Shown one piece after another: positions 8,241-19,033 of a DNA stretch of 39,721 nucleotides. The notes beneath the pieces were generated by a model. It was not told where the DNA came from. It did not search any database and saw nothing but the letters and a program-made list of their open reading frames with translations. Numbering within the stretch: position 1 is the stretch's first letter; each line of letters opens with the position of its first letter. The stretch comes from an uncultured Prevotella sp. (GTDB lineage: Bacteria > Bacteroidota > Bacteroidia > Bacteroidales > Bacteroidaceae). The stretch is from the NCBI GenBank assembly GCA_946186945.1, contig CAMHPC010000007.1, positions 1 through 39,721 of the forward strand, in the 5' to 3' direction. A program made the translations under genes and the position numbers.

Positions 8241-10226
8241 ATGAAAGACTTCAACGAACAAGAACTACGATATCTGGAACTGCTCTCACAATCATTTCCC
8301 ACAATAGCAGATGCCAGCACGGAAATAATAAACCTGCAAGCCATTCTCAATCTGCCTAAGGGGACTGAACATTTTCTTGCCGACCTGCACGGAGAGTATG
8401 ATGCCTTTCAGCATGTGTTGCGCAATGCCTCGGGTAATATAAAGCGTAAGGTCAACGAACTGTTTGGCAATGAGTTGAGGGAGGTAGAGAAGAAGGAACT
8501 ATGTACTCTTATCTACTACCCGGAAATGAAGTTGAAGCAGATCAAATCTACCGAACCCGACATTACCGATTGGTATCATATCACCCTGCATAAACTCATA
8601 CGCGTATGTCGCGATGTATCGAGCAAATATACACGTTCGAAAGTACGCAAAAGCCTTCCTTCTGAATTTAGCTATATCATACAGGAACTGTTGCACGAAC
8701 GTACCGACGATGCCAACAAGGCTGCATATATCAATGCCATCATACACAGCATAATAAGCACCAACAGGGCAGATGATTTCATTATCACCATAGCAGACGT
8801 GATACACAGACTTGCAATAGACCAATTGCACATACTGGGCGATGTTTATGACAGAGGGGCTGGAGCACACCTCATACTAGATACGCTGCAGCACTATCAC
8901 AACTGGGATATACAGTGGGGCAACCACGATATACTGTGGATGGGGGCACATGCGGGAAATGCTGCATGTGTATGCAATGTGGTCAGAATAGGATTGAGAT
9001 ACTCCAATCTGGCTTCCTTGGAAGAAGGATACGGCATAAACCTGCTGCCACTTGCAACATTCGCAATGGAATACTACAAGGACGACCCATGCACGGAATT
9101 CATACCACGCGACAATGGAAACAAGGAGATGGATGAAAAGGTCAGAAGACTTACAGCACAGATGCACAAGGCCATCTCAATCATCCAGTTCAAGATGGAG
9201 TCTCAACTTATCATGAAGCATCCCGAGTGGAATATGGATGACCGTTTGGTACTGCATAATATTGACTACAAGAAGGGAACGATTCGCCTCGAAGGTAAAG
9301 AATACCAGTTGTCAAGCAATGTCTTCCCTACCATCGACCCTTCTCACCCCGAGCAACTTATCAGCGAAGAGGCAACACTTATAAACAAGTTGTGCCACTC
9401 GTTTGTCATTAGTGAAAAACTGACAAGACACATACGGCTGTTGCTGAGTCATGGTTGTCTCTACAATATCACCAACAATAACCTGTTGTATCATGCATCT
9501 GTACCATTGAACGAAGATGGTACATTGAAAGAGGTTAGTCTGTATGGTGGATACAAGTATAGCGGAAAAATGCTATTGCATAAAACCGGCATGCTCATAC
9601 GAAGTGCCTTTCAACCCGACTCCGACCCTGCTGAACGTGATTATGCCAAGGACTATTTTATGTATCTGTGGTGCGGAAAAGACTCTTCACTCTTTGACAA
9701 ATCTAAAATGGCTACCTTCGAAAGGTATTTTATACCAGATAAAGAAACCCATAATGAGGAGAAAGGACACTATTTCAAGTTAAGAGATAAAGAAGAGGTG
9801 GCAGATAGAATTATGGATGCCTTTGGCGTGCCTGGTCCAAACCGTCATATTATAAATGGCCATGTGCCTGTACATGTGAACGATGGTGAGAACCCTATTA
9901 AAGCCAATGGAAAACTGATGGTGATAGATGGCGGATTTGCACAGGCCTATCACAGCGAAACGGGTATTGCAGGATACACCCTGGTTTACCATAGCAGGGG
10001 TCTGCAATTGGTACAGCATGAACCATTCACGAATGCAGCAGATGCCGTAGAGCGTGGCACTGATATAAAGAGTACCATTCAGATAGTGGAACTTTCCTCG
10101 CACAGAATGCTTGTGGCAGATACCGACAAGGGGCGTGAACTATCCAAACAGGTAGAGTCGCTAAACCAGTTGCTTTATGCATACAGGCATGGGATAATAA
10201 AGGAGCGTGAGAGCAAGAGTGAGTGA
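8241..10226 (+). CDS. fbp: Fructose-1,6-bisphosphatase class III
   Basis: GTEHFLADLHGEYDAFQHVLRNASG, LHILGDVYDRG, WGNHDILWMGA, NGHVPVHVNDGE; about 660 aa as in class III FBPases. Confidence 0.95.
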   Translation: MKDFNEQELRYLELLSQSFPTIADASTEIINLQAILNLPKGTEHFLADLHGEYDAFQHVLRNASGNIKRKVNELFGNELREVEKKELCTLIYYPEMKLKQIKSTEPDITDWYHITLHKLIRVCRDVSSKYTRSKVRKSLPSEFSYIIQELLHERTDDANKAAYINAIIHSIISTNRADDFIITIADVIHRLAIDQLHILGDVYDRGAGAHLILDTLQHYHNWDIQWGNHDILWMGAHAGNAACVCNVVRIGLRYSNLASLEEGYGINLLPLATFAMEYYKDDPCTEFIPRDNGNKEMDEKVRRLTAQMHKAISIIQFKMESQLIMKHPEWNMDDRLVLHNIDYKKGTIRLEGKEYQLSSNVFPTIDPSHPEQLISEEATLINKLCHSFVISEKLTRHIRLLLSHGCLYNITNNNLLYHASVPLNEDGTLKEVSLYGGYKYSGKMLLHKTGMLIRSAFQPDSDPAERDYAKDYFMYLWCGKDSSLFDKSKMATFERYFIPDKETHNEEKGHYFKLRDKEEVADRIMDAFGVPGPNRHIINGHVPVHVNDGENPIKANGKLMVIDGGFAQAYHSETGIAGYTLVYHSRGLQLVQHEPFTNAADAVERGTDIKSTIQIVELSSHRMLVADTDKGRELSKQVESLNQLLYAYRHGIIKERESKSE

Positions 10227-10244
10227 GTGATTGGAGTGGCACCG

Positions 10245-11093
10245 TCACCGTGTGGTGATATGAAAACACCCCTGTTTCACTTCATACTTTATATAACATC
10301 TTTCATCCATACGCTTATCTCTCAGCACCTCGCTGAGTATCCACTTCAGAGTATCATTCTGAACCTCCCTGCGTTTTGGTCCGTCGGGGTCGGACACGGT
10401 GGTGTATCTGTTATAGCAGATATCGAAAGTAGTGCCATACAGGTGACAACTGTTTTCTGTGGCATTCTTGTTGTGCCCCCTGAGAGCAGTGACATCATCG
10501 CGTGTGCGCAAAGCACTGGTCACGATGAGTTTATGCAGCGGTACACGTTTTACCTGCAGACTGTCGAAGAATGCACGACCAATATCGTGTAGCAACAATG
10601 CAGCCCTGGGTACCAGAAGGGGAACACTGCGTTTGAGTTCCGCCACATCGAAGTAAGGAGAGGCTTCAATAGAAACCAGTTCGTTGTCATATTTCTGCAA
10701 CTCGTGCCTGTTGTCCACAGGCGAGATGCCATACTTCGTAGCCACTGCCAGTTGCACGTCATTACTGTCGGGGAATGTTTCCTTGTAATCGTGCACCCCC
10801 TTAATACGCCTATACACTTCATTTCCATCGGCATCGAAGAATAATGACTGTACGGTGCTTGTCATATTGACCATTTTGGTAGAATCCACGGTATGCTTGG
10901 ATGAGTCGTTGGGCTGCAACAAAGTGTCAGTTGCCATTGCACTGCCAGAATTTATTACATCATCGGCAGCAGGTATCGACACGTCCTCACCTACCCTGTC
11001 ATCGGCTATTGATGGGAATATGAGACGTATGATAGCCAGCACCAGAACGGTAATAGCAAACCACTTCAGAAAATCGTTTTTAGAGACCGTCAT
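10245..11093 (-). CDS. DUF5715-like membrane-anchored protein with M15/LAS-type peptidase motifs
   Basis: N-terminal TM (FAITVLVLAIIRLIF); SALRTRDDVTALRGHNKNATENSCHLYGTTFDICYNRY with SxHxxGxxxD and C-terminal GCFHITTR. Confidence 0.7.
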   Translation of the reverse strand: MTVSKNDFLKWFAITVLVLAIIRLIFPSIADDRVGEDVSIPAADDVINSGSAMATDTLLQPNDSSKHTVDSTKMVNMTSTVQSLFFDADGNEVYRRIKGVHDYKETFPDSNDVQLAVATKYGISPVDNRHELQKYDNELVSIEASPYFDVAELKRSVPLLVPRAALLLHDIGRAFFDSLQVKRVPLHKLIVTSALRTRDDVTALRGHNKNATENSCHLYGTTFDICYNRYTTVSDPDGPKRREVQNDTLKWILSEVLRDKRMDERCYIKYEVKQGCFHITTR

Positions 11094-11117
11094 TCAAATA
11101 AGCGTCTTAATCGGCCA

Positions 11118-11125
11118 CAAAGATA
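11118..11125 (-). promoter_or_regulatory. -7 element TATCTTTG for the DUF5715 gene
   Basis: Reverse complement of CAAAGATA matches TAnnTTTG, 25-30 nt upstream of the minus-strand start at 11093. Confidence 0.5.
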
Positions 11126-11157
11126 CCAAAAAGTGTTGGAATGTCGAAACCTTTTTG

Positions 11158-11165
11158 TATTTTTG
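11158..11165 (+). promoter_or_regulatory. -7 element TATTTTTG (followed by CA) for phoH
   Basis: Matches TAnnTTTG, 25 nt upstream of the phoH TTG start. Confidence 0.6.
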
Positions 11166-11189
11166 CACTGAATTTTAAACTCTTGGCTT

Positions 11190-12137
11190 TTGATAGAAAA
11201 ACATATTGTTTTGGAAGACATTGATCCCGTGGTTTTCTATGGGGTGGGAAATGCGCATTTGCAGATACTCAAGTCGCTGTTTCCCAAACTCCGTATTGTA
11301 GCCCGCGGCAATGTGCTGAAAGTGCTTGGCGATGAAGAAGACCTCAATGTCTTTGAGAAGCATATATCCCGCCTTAGAGAGCATCTTTATCATTTCAACA
11401 GACTCGATACTGAAGATCTGCTTCGTATTGTCAACGGAGAGAAAACTCAGTCTGAGTCTGCTACCAATGTCATAGTATACAGCCAGTCGGGCCGCCCCAT
11501 AAAGAGCAGGAGCGAAAATCAGCAGTTGCTGATTGATGCCTTTGCCACCAAAGACATGATTTTCGCCATCGGTCCGGCAGGTACCGGCAAGACTTACCTC
11601 AGCATAGCCCTTGCTGTCAAAGCTCTCAAAGAGAAACAAGTTAAGAAAATCATTCTGAGCAGGCCCGCAGTCGAGGCAGGCGAGAAGTTGGGTTTTCTCC
11701 CAGGCGATATGAAAGATAAGATAGACCCTTATCTTCAGCCCCTGTATGACGCACTCGAAGACTTGTTGCCAGTGGCAAAACTGCAAGACATGATGGAAAA
11801 GCACATCATACAGATTGCCCCCCTGGCATTTATGCGCGGTCGCACATTGAATGATGCCGTGGTGATACTCGATGAGGCTCAAAACACCACTCCGGCACAG
11901 ATAAGGATGTTTCTCACCAGGATGGGATGGAATACTAAGATGCTCATTACAGGCGACCTGACACAACTCGACTTGCCACACGGTCAGCAGTCAGGATTAC
12001 GTGAGGCTTTTAAGATACTCAAGGGGGTTGACGGAATAGCCTTTGTCGAGATGAGCGAGAAAGACATAGTGAGACATAAATTAGTAACCCGCATCGTACA
12101 CGCCTACGAACGTGCAGATGCAAACAAACAATCATAA
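11190..12137 (+). CDS. phoH: PhoH family ATPase (TTG start)
   Basis: [49 protein letters not shown]; Walker [48 protein letters not shown]. Confidence 0.93.
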   Translation: MIEKHIVLEDIDPVVFYGVGNAHLQILKSLFPKLRIVARGNVLKVLGDEEDLNVFEKHISRLREHLYHFNRLDTEDLLRIVNGEKTQSESATNVIVYSQSGRPIKSRSENQQLLIDAFATKDMIFAIGPAGTGKTYLSIALAVKALKEKQVKKIILSRPAVEAGEKLGFLPGDMKDKIDPYLQPLYDALEDLLPVAKLQDMMEKHIIQIAPLAFMRGRTLNDAVVILDEAQNTTPAQIRMFLTRMGWNTKMLITGDLTQLDLPHGQQSGLREAFKILKGVDGIAFVEMSEKDIVRHKLVTRIVHAYERADANKQS

Positions 12138-12151
12138 ACTTGTGTAAAAAG

Positions 12152-13102
12152 ATGAATGCACTGACAAAGACAGACTTTCACTTTGAAGGTCAGACAAATG
12201 TTTATCATGGCAAAGTAAGAGACGTGTATACCATTAACGACGATCTCATAGCCATGGTTGCCACCGACCGTATCTCAGCATTTGACGTGGTGCTGCCCAA
12301 AGGCATACCATTCAAAGGACAGGTACTCAACCAAATAGCAGCGAAGTTCCTCGACAACACCGCCGACATATGTCCCAACTGGAAGTTGGCCACCCCTGAC
12401 CCCATGGTCACCGTGGGACTGAAGTGCGAAGGTTTCCGTGTGGAAATGATTATAAGAGGCATTCTCACAGGAAGCGCATGGAGGACGTATAAGGACGGTT
12501 GCAGGGAGTTGTGTGGCGTGACATTGCCCGAAGGAATGCGAGAAAACGAACGCTTCCCTCAACCCATTATCACACCTACCACAAAAGCGGATGAAGGACA
12601 CGACCTCAATATATCCAAGGAAGAGATAATAGCACAGGGACTGATGAGCGCTGACGACTATGCTATTGTCGAAGACTATACTCGTAAACTCTTCGCCAGA
12701 GGACAGGAAATGGCAGCCAAACAAGGTCTGATACTGGTTGACACAAAATATGAATTCGGCAAACGCGACGGCAAGATATACCTAATCGATGAAATACATA
12801 CTCCCGATAGCAGCAGATACTTCTATGCCGATGGATATGAGGAGAAGTTTGAAAAAGGATTGCCACAAAGACAACTGTCGAAAGAATTTGTGCGTCAGTG
12901 GCTCATAGACCACAATTTCATGAATGAACCAGGACAACAACTGCCCGAAATAACAGATGAATATGCTGAAAGCGTGAGCGAGAGGTATATAGAACTGTAT
13001 GAGCATATCACAGGCGAGACATTTACGAAGGCTTCATCGGCTACCGATTTGAACGAACGTATCAAGACAAACATCGAAAAATACCTGAAAGAGATAAAAT
13101 AA
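12152..13102 (+). CDS. purC: Phosphoribosylaminoimidazole-succinocarboxamide synthase
   Basis: [66 protein letters not shown] at 12152 preferred over TTG at 12140. Confidence 0.95.
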   Translation: MNALTKTDFHFEGQTNVYHGKVRDVYTINDDLIAMVATDRISAFDVVLPKGIPFKGQVLNQIAAKFLDNTADICPNWKLATPDPMVTVGLKCEGFRVEMIIRGILTGSAWRTYKDGCRELCGVTLPEGMRENERFPQPIITPTTKADEGHDLNISKEEIIAQGLMSADDYAIVEDYTRKLFARGQEMAAKQGLILVDTKYEFGKRDGKIYLIDEIHTPDSSRYFYADGYEEKFEKGLPQRQLSKEFVRQWLIDHNFMNEPGQQLPEITDEYAESVSERYIELYEHITGETFTKASSATDLNERIKTNIEKYLKEIK

Positions 13103-13108
13103 GCGGGG

Positions 13109-13846
13109 ATGTACCGACAGGAAAATATTAAACCTTACAAAAAAGAAGGCAGTAAAGGGCAACAGGTGGAGCAGATGTTTGACACTATTGCTCCAAGTTA
13201 CGATAAGCTGAATCATCACTTGTCGTGGAACATTGACCGTTATTGGCGAAAGAAGGCTGTAAGTCACCTGTCGGAATACGCCCCCAAGACAATACTCGAC
13301 GTGGCCACAGGCACAGGCGATTTTGCCATATTGATGGCTAAGCACCTACGTCCTACCCACATTGATGCTGTCGACATATCCGAGGGCATGATGGAAGCCG
13401 GACGCGAGAAAGTGAGCAGCCAAGGTATGCAGACGGTGATAGAATTCTGTAGGGAAGACTGCATGGCTCTCTCTCTACCTGACAACAAGTATGATGCAGT
13501 GACAGCGACCTTTGGCATACGCAACTTTCCCGACCTGGAAAAGGGTCTGAAAGAGATGTATCGTGTATTGAAACCTGGCGGTAGACTGTGTATACTGGAA
13601 CTGACACACCCCGTGCATTTCCCTATGCGCCAACTCTTCTGGCTTTACTCACATACCATATTGCCTCTGTATGGCAAACTCATATCTAAAGACAAAAGTG
13701 CATACACCTACCTCACCAACACCATACAGGCATTTCCCCAAGGAGAAGAGATGGTGGAGGTGCTCAGGAAAATAGGCTATGTAGATGCACATTTCAAAAG
13801 ATACTCATCCGGTATCTGTACATTACTCACTGCTACAAAAGAATAA
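13109..13846 (+). CDS. ubiE: Demethylmenaquinone methyltransferase
   Basis: VEQMFDTIAPSYDKLNHHLSWNIDRYWRKKAV; LDVATGTGDFAI; FGIRNFPDLEKGLKEMYRVLKPGGRLCILEL. Confidence 0.94.
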   Translation: MYRQENIKPYKKEGSKGQQVEQMFDTIAPSYDKLNHHLSWNIDRYWRKKAVSHLSEYAPKTILDVATGTGDFAILMAKHLRPTHIDAVDISEGMMEAGREKVSSQGMQTVIEFCREDCMALSLPDNKYDAVTATFGIRNFPDLEKGLKEMYRVLKPGGRLCILELTHPVHFPMRQLFWLYSHTILPLYGKLISKDKSAYTYLTNTIQAFPQGEEMVEVLRKIGYVDAHFKRYSSGICTLLTATKE

Positions 13847-13852
13847 GACACT

Positions 13853-14593
13853 ATGGACAAGTACGGGCTAATAGGTTACCCATTGGGACACTCTTTTTCT
13901 ATCAGTTATTTCAACGAAAAATTTTCCAACGAAGGACTTGATGCTGTATACGAAAACTATGAGATACCTGCAATAGAAAACCTTATCGAAGTGATAGCGA
14001 CAAACCATGAGTTGAAAGGACTCAACGTGACTATTCCTTACAAGGAGAAGATACTGCCATACCTAGACTCTATCACGCCCGAAGCACAGGCAATAGGTGC
14101 CGTCAATGTGGTCAAGATTTTACGCAAGGGCAACAAGATACAACTCAAGGGTTACAACAGTGATGTCATAGGGTTCACACAAAGCATAGAACCATTGCTC
14201 GACAAACAGCACCGTAAAGCCCTGATACTGGGTACCGGCGGAGCATCAAAGGCAGTAAACTATGGACTGAAATCACTTGGCATAGAGACCCTGTTCGTTA
14301 GCAGGACGAAAAGTGAACAAGCCATAGAATATGGAGAACTGACACCTGACATCATGTCGGAATATAAGGTTATAGTCAACTGTACGCCTTGTGGCATGTT
14401 TCCCAAAACAGACGACTGCCCAAACATACCCTACGAAGAGATCGGAGAGGGACACTTGCTCTACGACCTTCTGTACAATCCCGATCAAACCCTATTTATG
14501 AGGAAGGGACAGGAACATGGTGCCACAGTGAAGAATGGATTGGAGATGCTACTTCTGCAAGCATTTGCCAGTTGGAAATTCTGGAATGAGTGA
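13853..14593 (+). CDS. aroE: Shikimate dehydrogenase
   Basis: YGLIGYPLGHSFS...LKGLNVTIPYKEKILPYLD...IGAVNVV...LGTGGASKAVNYGLKSLG...VNCTPCGMFP. Confidence 0.94.
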   Translation: MDKYGLIGYPLGHSFSISYFNEKFSNEGLDAVYENYEIPAIENLIEVIATNHELKGLNVTIPYKEKILPYLDSITPEAQAIGAVNVVKILRKGNKIQLKGYNSDVIGFTQSIEPLLDKQHRKALILGTGGASKAVNYGLKSLGIETLFVSRTKSEQAIEYGELTPDIMSEYKVIVNCTPCGMFPKTDDCPNIPYEEIGEGHLLYDLLYNPDQTLFMRKGQEHGATVKNGLEMLLLQAFASWKFWNE

Positions 14594-14613
14594 ATATATA
14601 ACGAATATTGAGT

Positions 14614-15783
14614 ATGAATACAAATCGATATATGTTGCGCGGAGTTAGTGCCGCGAAGGAGGATGTGCATGCCGCCATCTCAAAAATAGACAAGGGATTG
14701 TATCCCAAGGCTTTCTGCAAGATAATACCCGACATCCTTGGGGGCGATCCAGAGTATTGCAATATCATGCATGCCGATGGTGCAGGAACGAAATCCTCAC
14801 TGGCATACATGTACTGGAAGACTACAGGCGACCTAAGCGTATGGCGAGACATTGCACAGGATGCCATCGTAATGAATACGGACGACTTGCTCTGCGTGGG
14901 AGCAGTAGACAACATCCTCGTTTCCAGCACCATAGGACGTAACAAACTCCTTGTGCCCGGTGAGGTGATAAGTGCTATAATACAAGGAACTGACGAACTG
15001 CTCTCTCAGATGCGCGACATGGGTGTAGGCATCTGGCCAACAGGCGGCGAGACAGCAGACGTAGGCGACCTAGTGAGAACCATAATAGTCGATTCTACAG
15101 TAACATGCAGAATGAGAAGAGACGAGGTGATAGACAATGCCAACATACGACCGGGCGACGTGATTGTGGGACTGTCATCATGCGGACAGGCAAAATATGA
15201 AACACGCTACAATGGTGGTATGGGCAGTAACGGACTGACCAGCGCCAGGCACGACGTATTTGATAAATATCTCAGCGAGATGTTTCCAGAGAGTTATGAC
15301 CATGCCTTGCCAGAGGATCTGGTATATACAGGGAAGATGCGACTCACCGACAAGGTGGAAGGAACGCCACTCGATGCAGGCAGGTTAGTGTTGTCGCCTA
15401 CACGTACATACGCACCTATTATAAAGAAGATACTCGACGAGATGCGCTCCGTCATTCACGGAATGGTACACTGTACTGGTGGAGCACAAACCAAAGTGCT
15501 TCATTTTGTGCATGATGGATGCTACGTGGTGAAAGACAACCTCTTCCCCCTGCCGCCTCTTTTCAAGTTGATACACGACAGCAGCAACACATCCTGGCAA
15601 GAGATGTACAAGGTGTTCAATATGGGACATCGTATGGAGATATACGTACAGCCGGAATATGCACAGGGTATTATAGATATAAGTAAGGATTTCGGTGTCG
15701 ATGCCCAAGTGATAGGGCATATAGAGAGTGGGAAACGGGCACTGAAGATAGAAAGTGAATTCGGTACGTTCCACTACGAATAA
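14614..15783 (+). CDS. purM: Phosphoribosylformylglycinamidine cyclo-ligase (AIR synthase)
   Basis: MHADGAGTKSSLAYMYWKTTGD...DIAQDAIVMNTDDLLCVGA...PTGGETADVGDLV...GSNGLTSARHDVF; PurM-type, ATG at 14614. Confidence 0.88.
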   Translation: MNTNRYMLRGVSAAKEDVHAAISKIDKGLYPKAFCKIIPDILGGDPEYCNIMHADGAGTKSSLAYMYWKTTGDLSVWRDIAQDAIVMNTDDLLCVGAVDNILVSSTIGRNKLLVPGEVISAIIQGTDELLSQMRDMGVGIWPTGGETADVGDLVRTIIVDSTVTCRMRRDEVIDNANIRPGDVIVGLSSCGQAKYETRYNGGMGSNGLTSARHDVFDKYLSEMFPESYDHALPEDLVYTGKMRLTDKVEGTPLDAGRLVLSPTRTYAPIIKKILDEMRSVIHGMVHCTGGAQTKVLHFVHDGCYVVKDNLFPLPPLFKLIHDSSNTSWQEMYKVFNMGHRMEIYVQPEYAQGIIDISKDFGVDAQVIGHIESGKRALKIESEFGTFHYE

Positions 15784-15795
15784 AACATACTTACA

Positions 15796-16908
15796 ATGGC
15801 AGACAGCAATCACATATTGGAGAAACTCAACGGACTGGTATCACGCTTTGAAGAGATATCAACCCTGATAACAGACCCCTCGGTAATATCCAACCAGGAG
15901 AGATACGTGAAGTTGACACGTGAATATAAGGAACTCGATGGACTGATGAGTGTCAGGCACAAATACATTTCCTGTTTAGACAGCATTCGCGATGCTAAGG
16001 ATATCATAGCCAACGAGACTGACGCTGAAATGAAGGAATTGGCACGCGAAGACCTGAGTGAGAACGAACAACTGCTCCCTCAACTGGAGGAAGAGATAAA
16101 ATTGTTGCTCATACCCAAAGATCCCGAAGATGCGAAAAATGTTCAGATGGAAATCAGGGCTGGAACAGGTGGCGATGAGGCAGCACTCTTTGCCGGCGAC
16201 CTTTTTTCTATGTACAAGAAATTCTGCGATTCTAAGGGGTGGAGCCTCTCTGTGACGAGTGTGAGCGAGGGTGCCGTAGGCGGATTTAAGGAGATAGACT
16301 TTGCAGTGACCGGCGACAGTGTATACGGCACGTTGAAGTACGAATCGGGTGTACACCGTGTGCAGCGTGTACCCGCCACTGAGACTCAAGGCAGAATGCA
16401 TACCAGCGCTGCCACAGTGGCAGTGCTGCCAGAGGCAGACAAGTTTGAGGTGACTATAAATGAGGGTGACATAAAGTGGGACACCTTTAGGAGTAGTGGT
16501 GCCGGTGGACAGAATGTGAACAAGGTAGAGTCGGGCGTACGTCTGAGGTATCCCTGGAAAAATCCCAATACAGGAGAAGTGGAGGAGATATTGATAGAAT
16601 GTACAGAGACACGTGACCAACCCAAGAACAAAGAGAGGGCATTGTCAAGACTCCGCACATTCATATACGACAAGGAGCACCAAAAATATATTGACGATAT
16701 AGCAAATCGCAGGAAGACACTTGTGTCGACAGGCGACCGCAGTGCAAAGATACGTACATACAATTTCCCCCAGGGCAGGGTGACAGACCACCGTATAGGT
16801 TATACCACCCATGACCTTCAGGGCTTTTTGGGCGGTGATATTCAGGCAATGATTGATGCTCTGATAGTAGCCGAGAATGCTGAAAGAATGAAAGAAAGTG
16901 AACTTTAA
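15796..16908 (+). CDS. prfA: Peptide chain release factor 1
   Basis: [25 protein letters not shown] (PAT anticodon-like motif) and [18 protein letters not shown] (GGQ). Confidence 0.96.
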   Translation: MADSNHILEKLNGLVSRFEEISTLITDPSVISNQERYVKLTREYKELDGLMSVRHKYISCLDSIRDAKDIIANETDAEMKELAREDLSENEQLLPQLEEEIKLLLIPKDPEDAKNVQMEIRAGTGGDEAALFAGDLFSMYKKFCDSKGWSLSVTSVSEGAVGGFKEIDFAVTGDSVYGTLKYESGVHRVQRVPATETQGRMHTSAATVAVLPEADKFEVTINEGDIKWDTFRSSGAGGQNVNKVESGVRLRYPWKNPNTGEVEEILIECTETRDQPKNKERALSRLRTFIYDKEHQKYIDDIANRRKTLVSTGDRSAKIRTYNFPQGRVTDHRIGYTTHDLQGFLGGDIQAMIDALIVAENAERMKESEL

Positions 16909-16919
16909 ACCACAACCGT

Positions 16920-17750
16920 ATGAACCGCAGTCAACTTATCAAGCAAATATTTGAAAAGAAAAGTTTTCTTTGCGTGGGACTCGACCCTGATGTAAACAAG
17001 ATGCCACAACATCTCACAGAGTCTACCGATGACCCCATATTTCAGTTCAACAAATCTATCATAGATGCCACAGCCGCATATTGTGTGGCATACAAACCCA
17101 ATCTGGCATTCTATGAATGTCACGGCGTGAAAGGCATAGAGGCGTTTGAGCATACTGTGCACTACATAAAAAAATACTATCCCAACCATTTTCTCATAGC
17201 CGATGCTAAGCGTGGTGACATAGGCAACACTTCTACTATGTATGCACGTACATTCTTCGAACAGTACGATGTGGATGCACTCACAGTGGCACCATACATG
17301 GGTGCCGACAGTGTGCTCCCCTTCTTGGAATACAAGGACAAATGGGTAATACTACTGGCCCTGACCAGCAACAAAGGATCGGAAGACTTCCAACATTTTA
17401 CCGATGGTAAGGGCGTGAAACTGTTTGAAAGAGTTATAGACCGTTCGCAGGAGTGGGGTGATGTGAATAATATGATGTATGTGGTTGGCGCCACTCAAGG
17501 CAGCCGATTTGCCGACATACGCCGACATGCACCCCACAATTTCCTATTGGTTCCAGGCGTGGGTGCTCAGGGGGGGGACTTGCATGAGGTATGCAAGTAT
17601 GGTATGACCAAGGACTGTGGTCTGCTGGTTAACTCCTCACGTGCCATAATTTACGCTTCTAAAGGAACCGATTTCGCCGAGGCTGCGGGTGTTGCTGCAG
17701 AGCAGGTGCAGAAGCAGATGAGCATCGAACTCGGCGCGTTGAAAGGTTGA
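16920..17750 (+). CDS. pyrF: Orotidine 5'-phosphate decarboxylase
   Basis: [49 protein letters not shown]; long (type 2) form. Confidence 0.94.
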   Translation: MNRSQLIKQIFEKKSFLCVGLDPDVNKMPQHLTESTDDPIFQFNKSIIDATAAYCVAYKPNLAFYECHGVKGIEAFEHTVHYIKKYYPNHFLIADAKRGDIGNTSTMYARTFFEQYDVDALTVAPYMGADSVLPFLEYKDKWVILLALTSNKGSEDFQHFTDGKGVKLFERVIDRSQEWGDVNNMMYVVGATQGSRFADIRRHAPHNFLLVPGVGAQGGDLHEVCKYGMTKDCGLLVNSSRAIIYASKGTDFAEAAGVAAEQVQKQMSIELGALKG

Positions 17751-18985
17751 TGTGTTTTCTGCGTATGAAAGACCATAAGATAATTAACGACCCCGTATTC
17801 GGTTTTATAAAGGTGCCACGTGGCCTGTTGCTGGATATTATGTCAATGCCGGTGTTTCAGCGTCTCACGCGCATCAAGCAGGTGGGTATGGCTTCTGTGG
17901 TTTATCCAGGAGCACAGCATACACGTTTCCAACATTCTTTGGGAGCATACTATCTGATGAGCGAGGCCATACTATCGCTTCAACAGAAAGGAATAGACAT
18001 CACTCCCGAGGAAGAGGAGGCTGTGGAGGCAGCCATTTTGCTGCACGACGTTGGACACGGACCTTTCTCACACGTACTGGAACATACACTGATAACGGAT
18101 ATCAGCCATGAGGATATCTCGTTGCTGATAATGGAACAGATGAACAGGCAGTTGGATGGTCGGTTGTCGTTGGCACTCAGCATTTTTAAAGACCAATATC
18201 ATAAAAAATTCCTGCATCAACTCATAAGCAGCCAACTTGATATGGACCGTCTGGATTATCTCAGACGTGACAGTTTCTTTACCGGAGTGACTGAGGGTAA
18301 TATAGGCAGTGCACGCATCATAAAGATGCTAAATGTAGTAGACGACCGCCTGATAGTAGAGTCGAAAGGTATCTATTCTATCGAGAACTACCTCACTACC
18401 CGCAGGTTGATGTATTGGCAGGTCTATCTGCACAAGACTACCGTGGCAATGGAAAAGGTACTGGTAAATACTCTTCATCGCGCTAAATATCTGCTTTCAA
18501 ATGGTGTGAAACTCTTTGCGCCTCCAGCCCTGATGTTTTTTCTTGGAAGAGAGGTAGACCGTCACAGTTTTGAAACGGATCCTGACGCAATGAGATACTT
18601 CAGCATGTTGGATGACAGCGATGTGTGGTGCGCTATCAAGGAATGGGCTCACTGCGATGATACCGTGCTGAGTATGCTGGCTGCCGACCTCGTATACCGC
18701 ATTCCTTTCAAAGTGGAAGTGAGCGACACTCCGTTTTCTGAAGAAAGAATAAGTCTGTTGCTCAATACCCTTTCGGCTGCCACCAAGGTACCCTACTGTG
18801 ATTTAAATTATCTCTACAGCGTGAGTACGATACAGAAGGATATGTATGATGTGAACGACGACCACATAGACATTCTGTTCAAAGATGGCAGCATCAGAGA
18901 TATCGCAGAGGCATCCGAAATACTTAATGTACAACTTCTTTCAAAAAAAATACGCAAATATTATCTCTGTTATCAGCGGATATGA
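17750..18985 (+). CDS. HD-domain phosphohydrolase (dGTPase-like)
   Basis: IINDPVFGFIKVPRGLLLDIM...QRLTRIKQVGMASVVYPGAQHTRFQHSLG...AILLHDVGHGPFSHVLEHTL...SSQLDMDRLDYLRRD. TGATG overlap with pyrF stop; ATG 17765 is an alternative start. Confidence 0.88.
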   Translation: MCFLRMKDHKIINDPVFGFIKVPRGLLLDIMSMPVFQRLTRIKQVGMASVVYPGAQHTRFQHSLGAYYLMSEAILSLQQKGIDITPEEEEAVEAAILLHDVGHGPFSHVLEHTLITDISHEDISLLIMEQMNRQLDGRLSLALSIFKDQYHKKFLHQLISSQLDMDRLDYLRRDSFFTGVTEGNIGSARIIKMLNVVDDRLIVESKGIYSIENYLTTRRLMYWQVYLHKTTVAMEKVLVNTLHRAKYLLSNGVKLFAPPALMFFLGREVDRHSFETDPDAMRYFSMLDDSDVWCAIKEWAHCDDTVLSMLAADLVYRIPFKVEVSDTPFSEERISLLLNTLSAATKVPYCDLNYLYSVSTIQKDMYDVNDDHIDILFKDGSIRDIAEASEILNVQLLSKKIRKYYLCYQRI

Positions 18986-18996
18986 TAAATTTTGAT

Positions 18997-19004
18997 TATA
19001 TTTG
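18997..19004 (+). promoter_or_regulatory. -7 element TATATTTG (followed by CA) for the lpxD operon
   Basis: Matches TAnnTTTG, 12 nt after the HD gene stop and 30 nt before lpxD ATG. Confidence 0.6.
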
Positions 19005-19033
19005 CAAAATCTTTGTTATAGCAATACTAAAAT

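Noticed and set aside
11175-11981. 268-aa minus-strand ORF opposite phoH
   Set aside because: Antisense to conserved PhoH; composition rich in His/Cys/Tyr as expected for a shadow frame.
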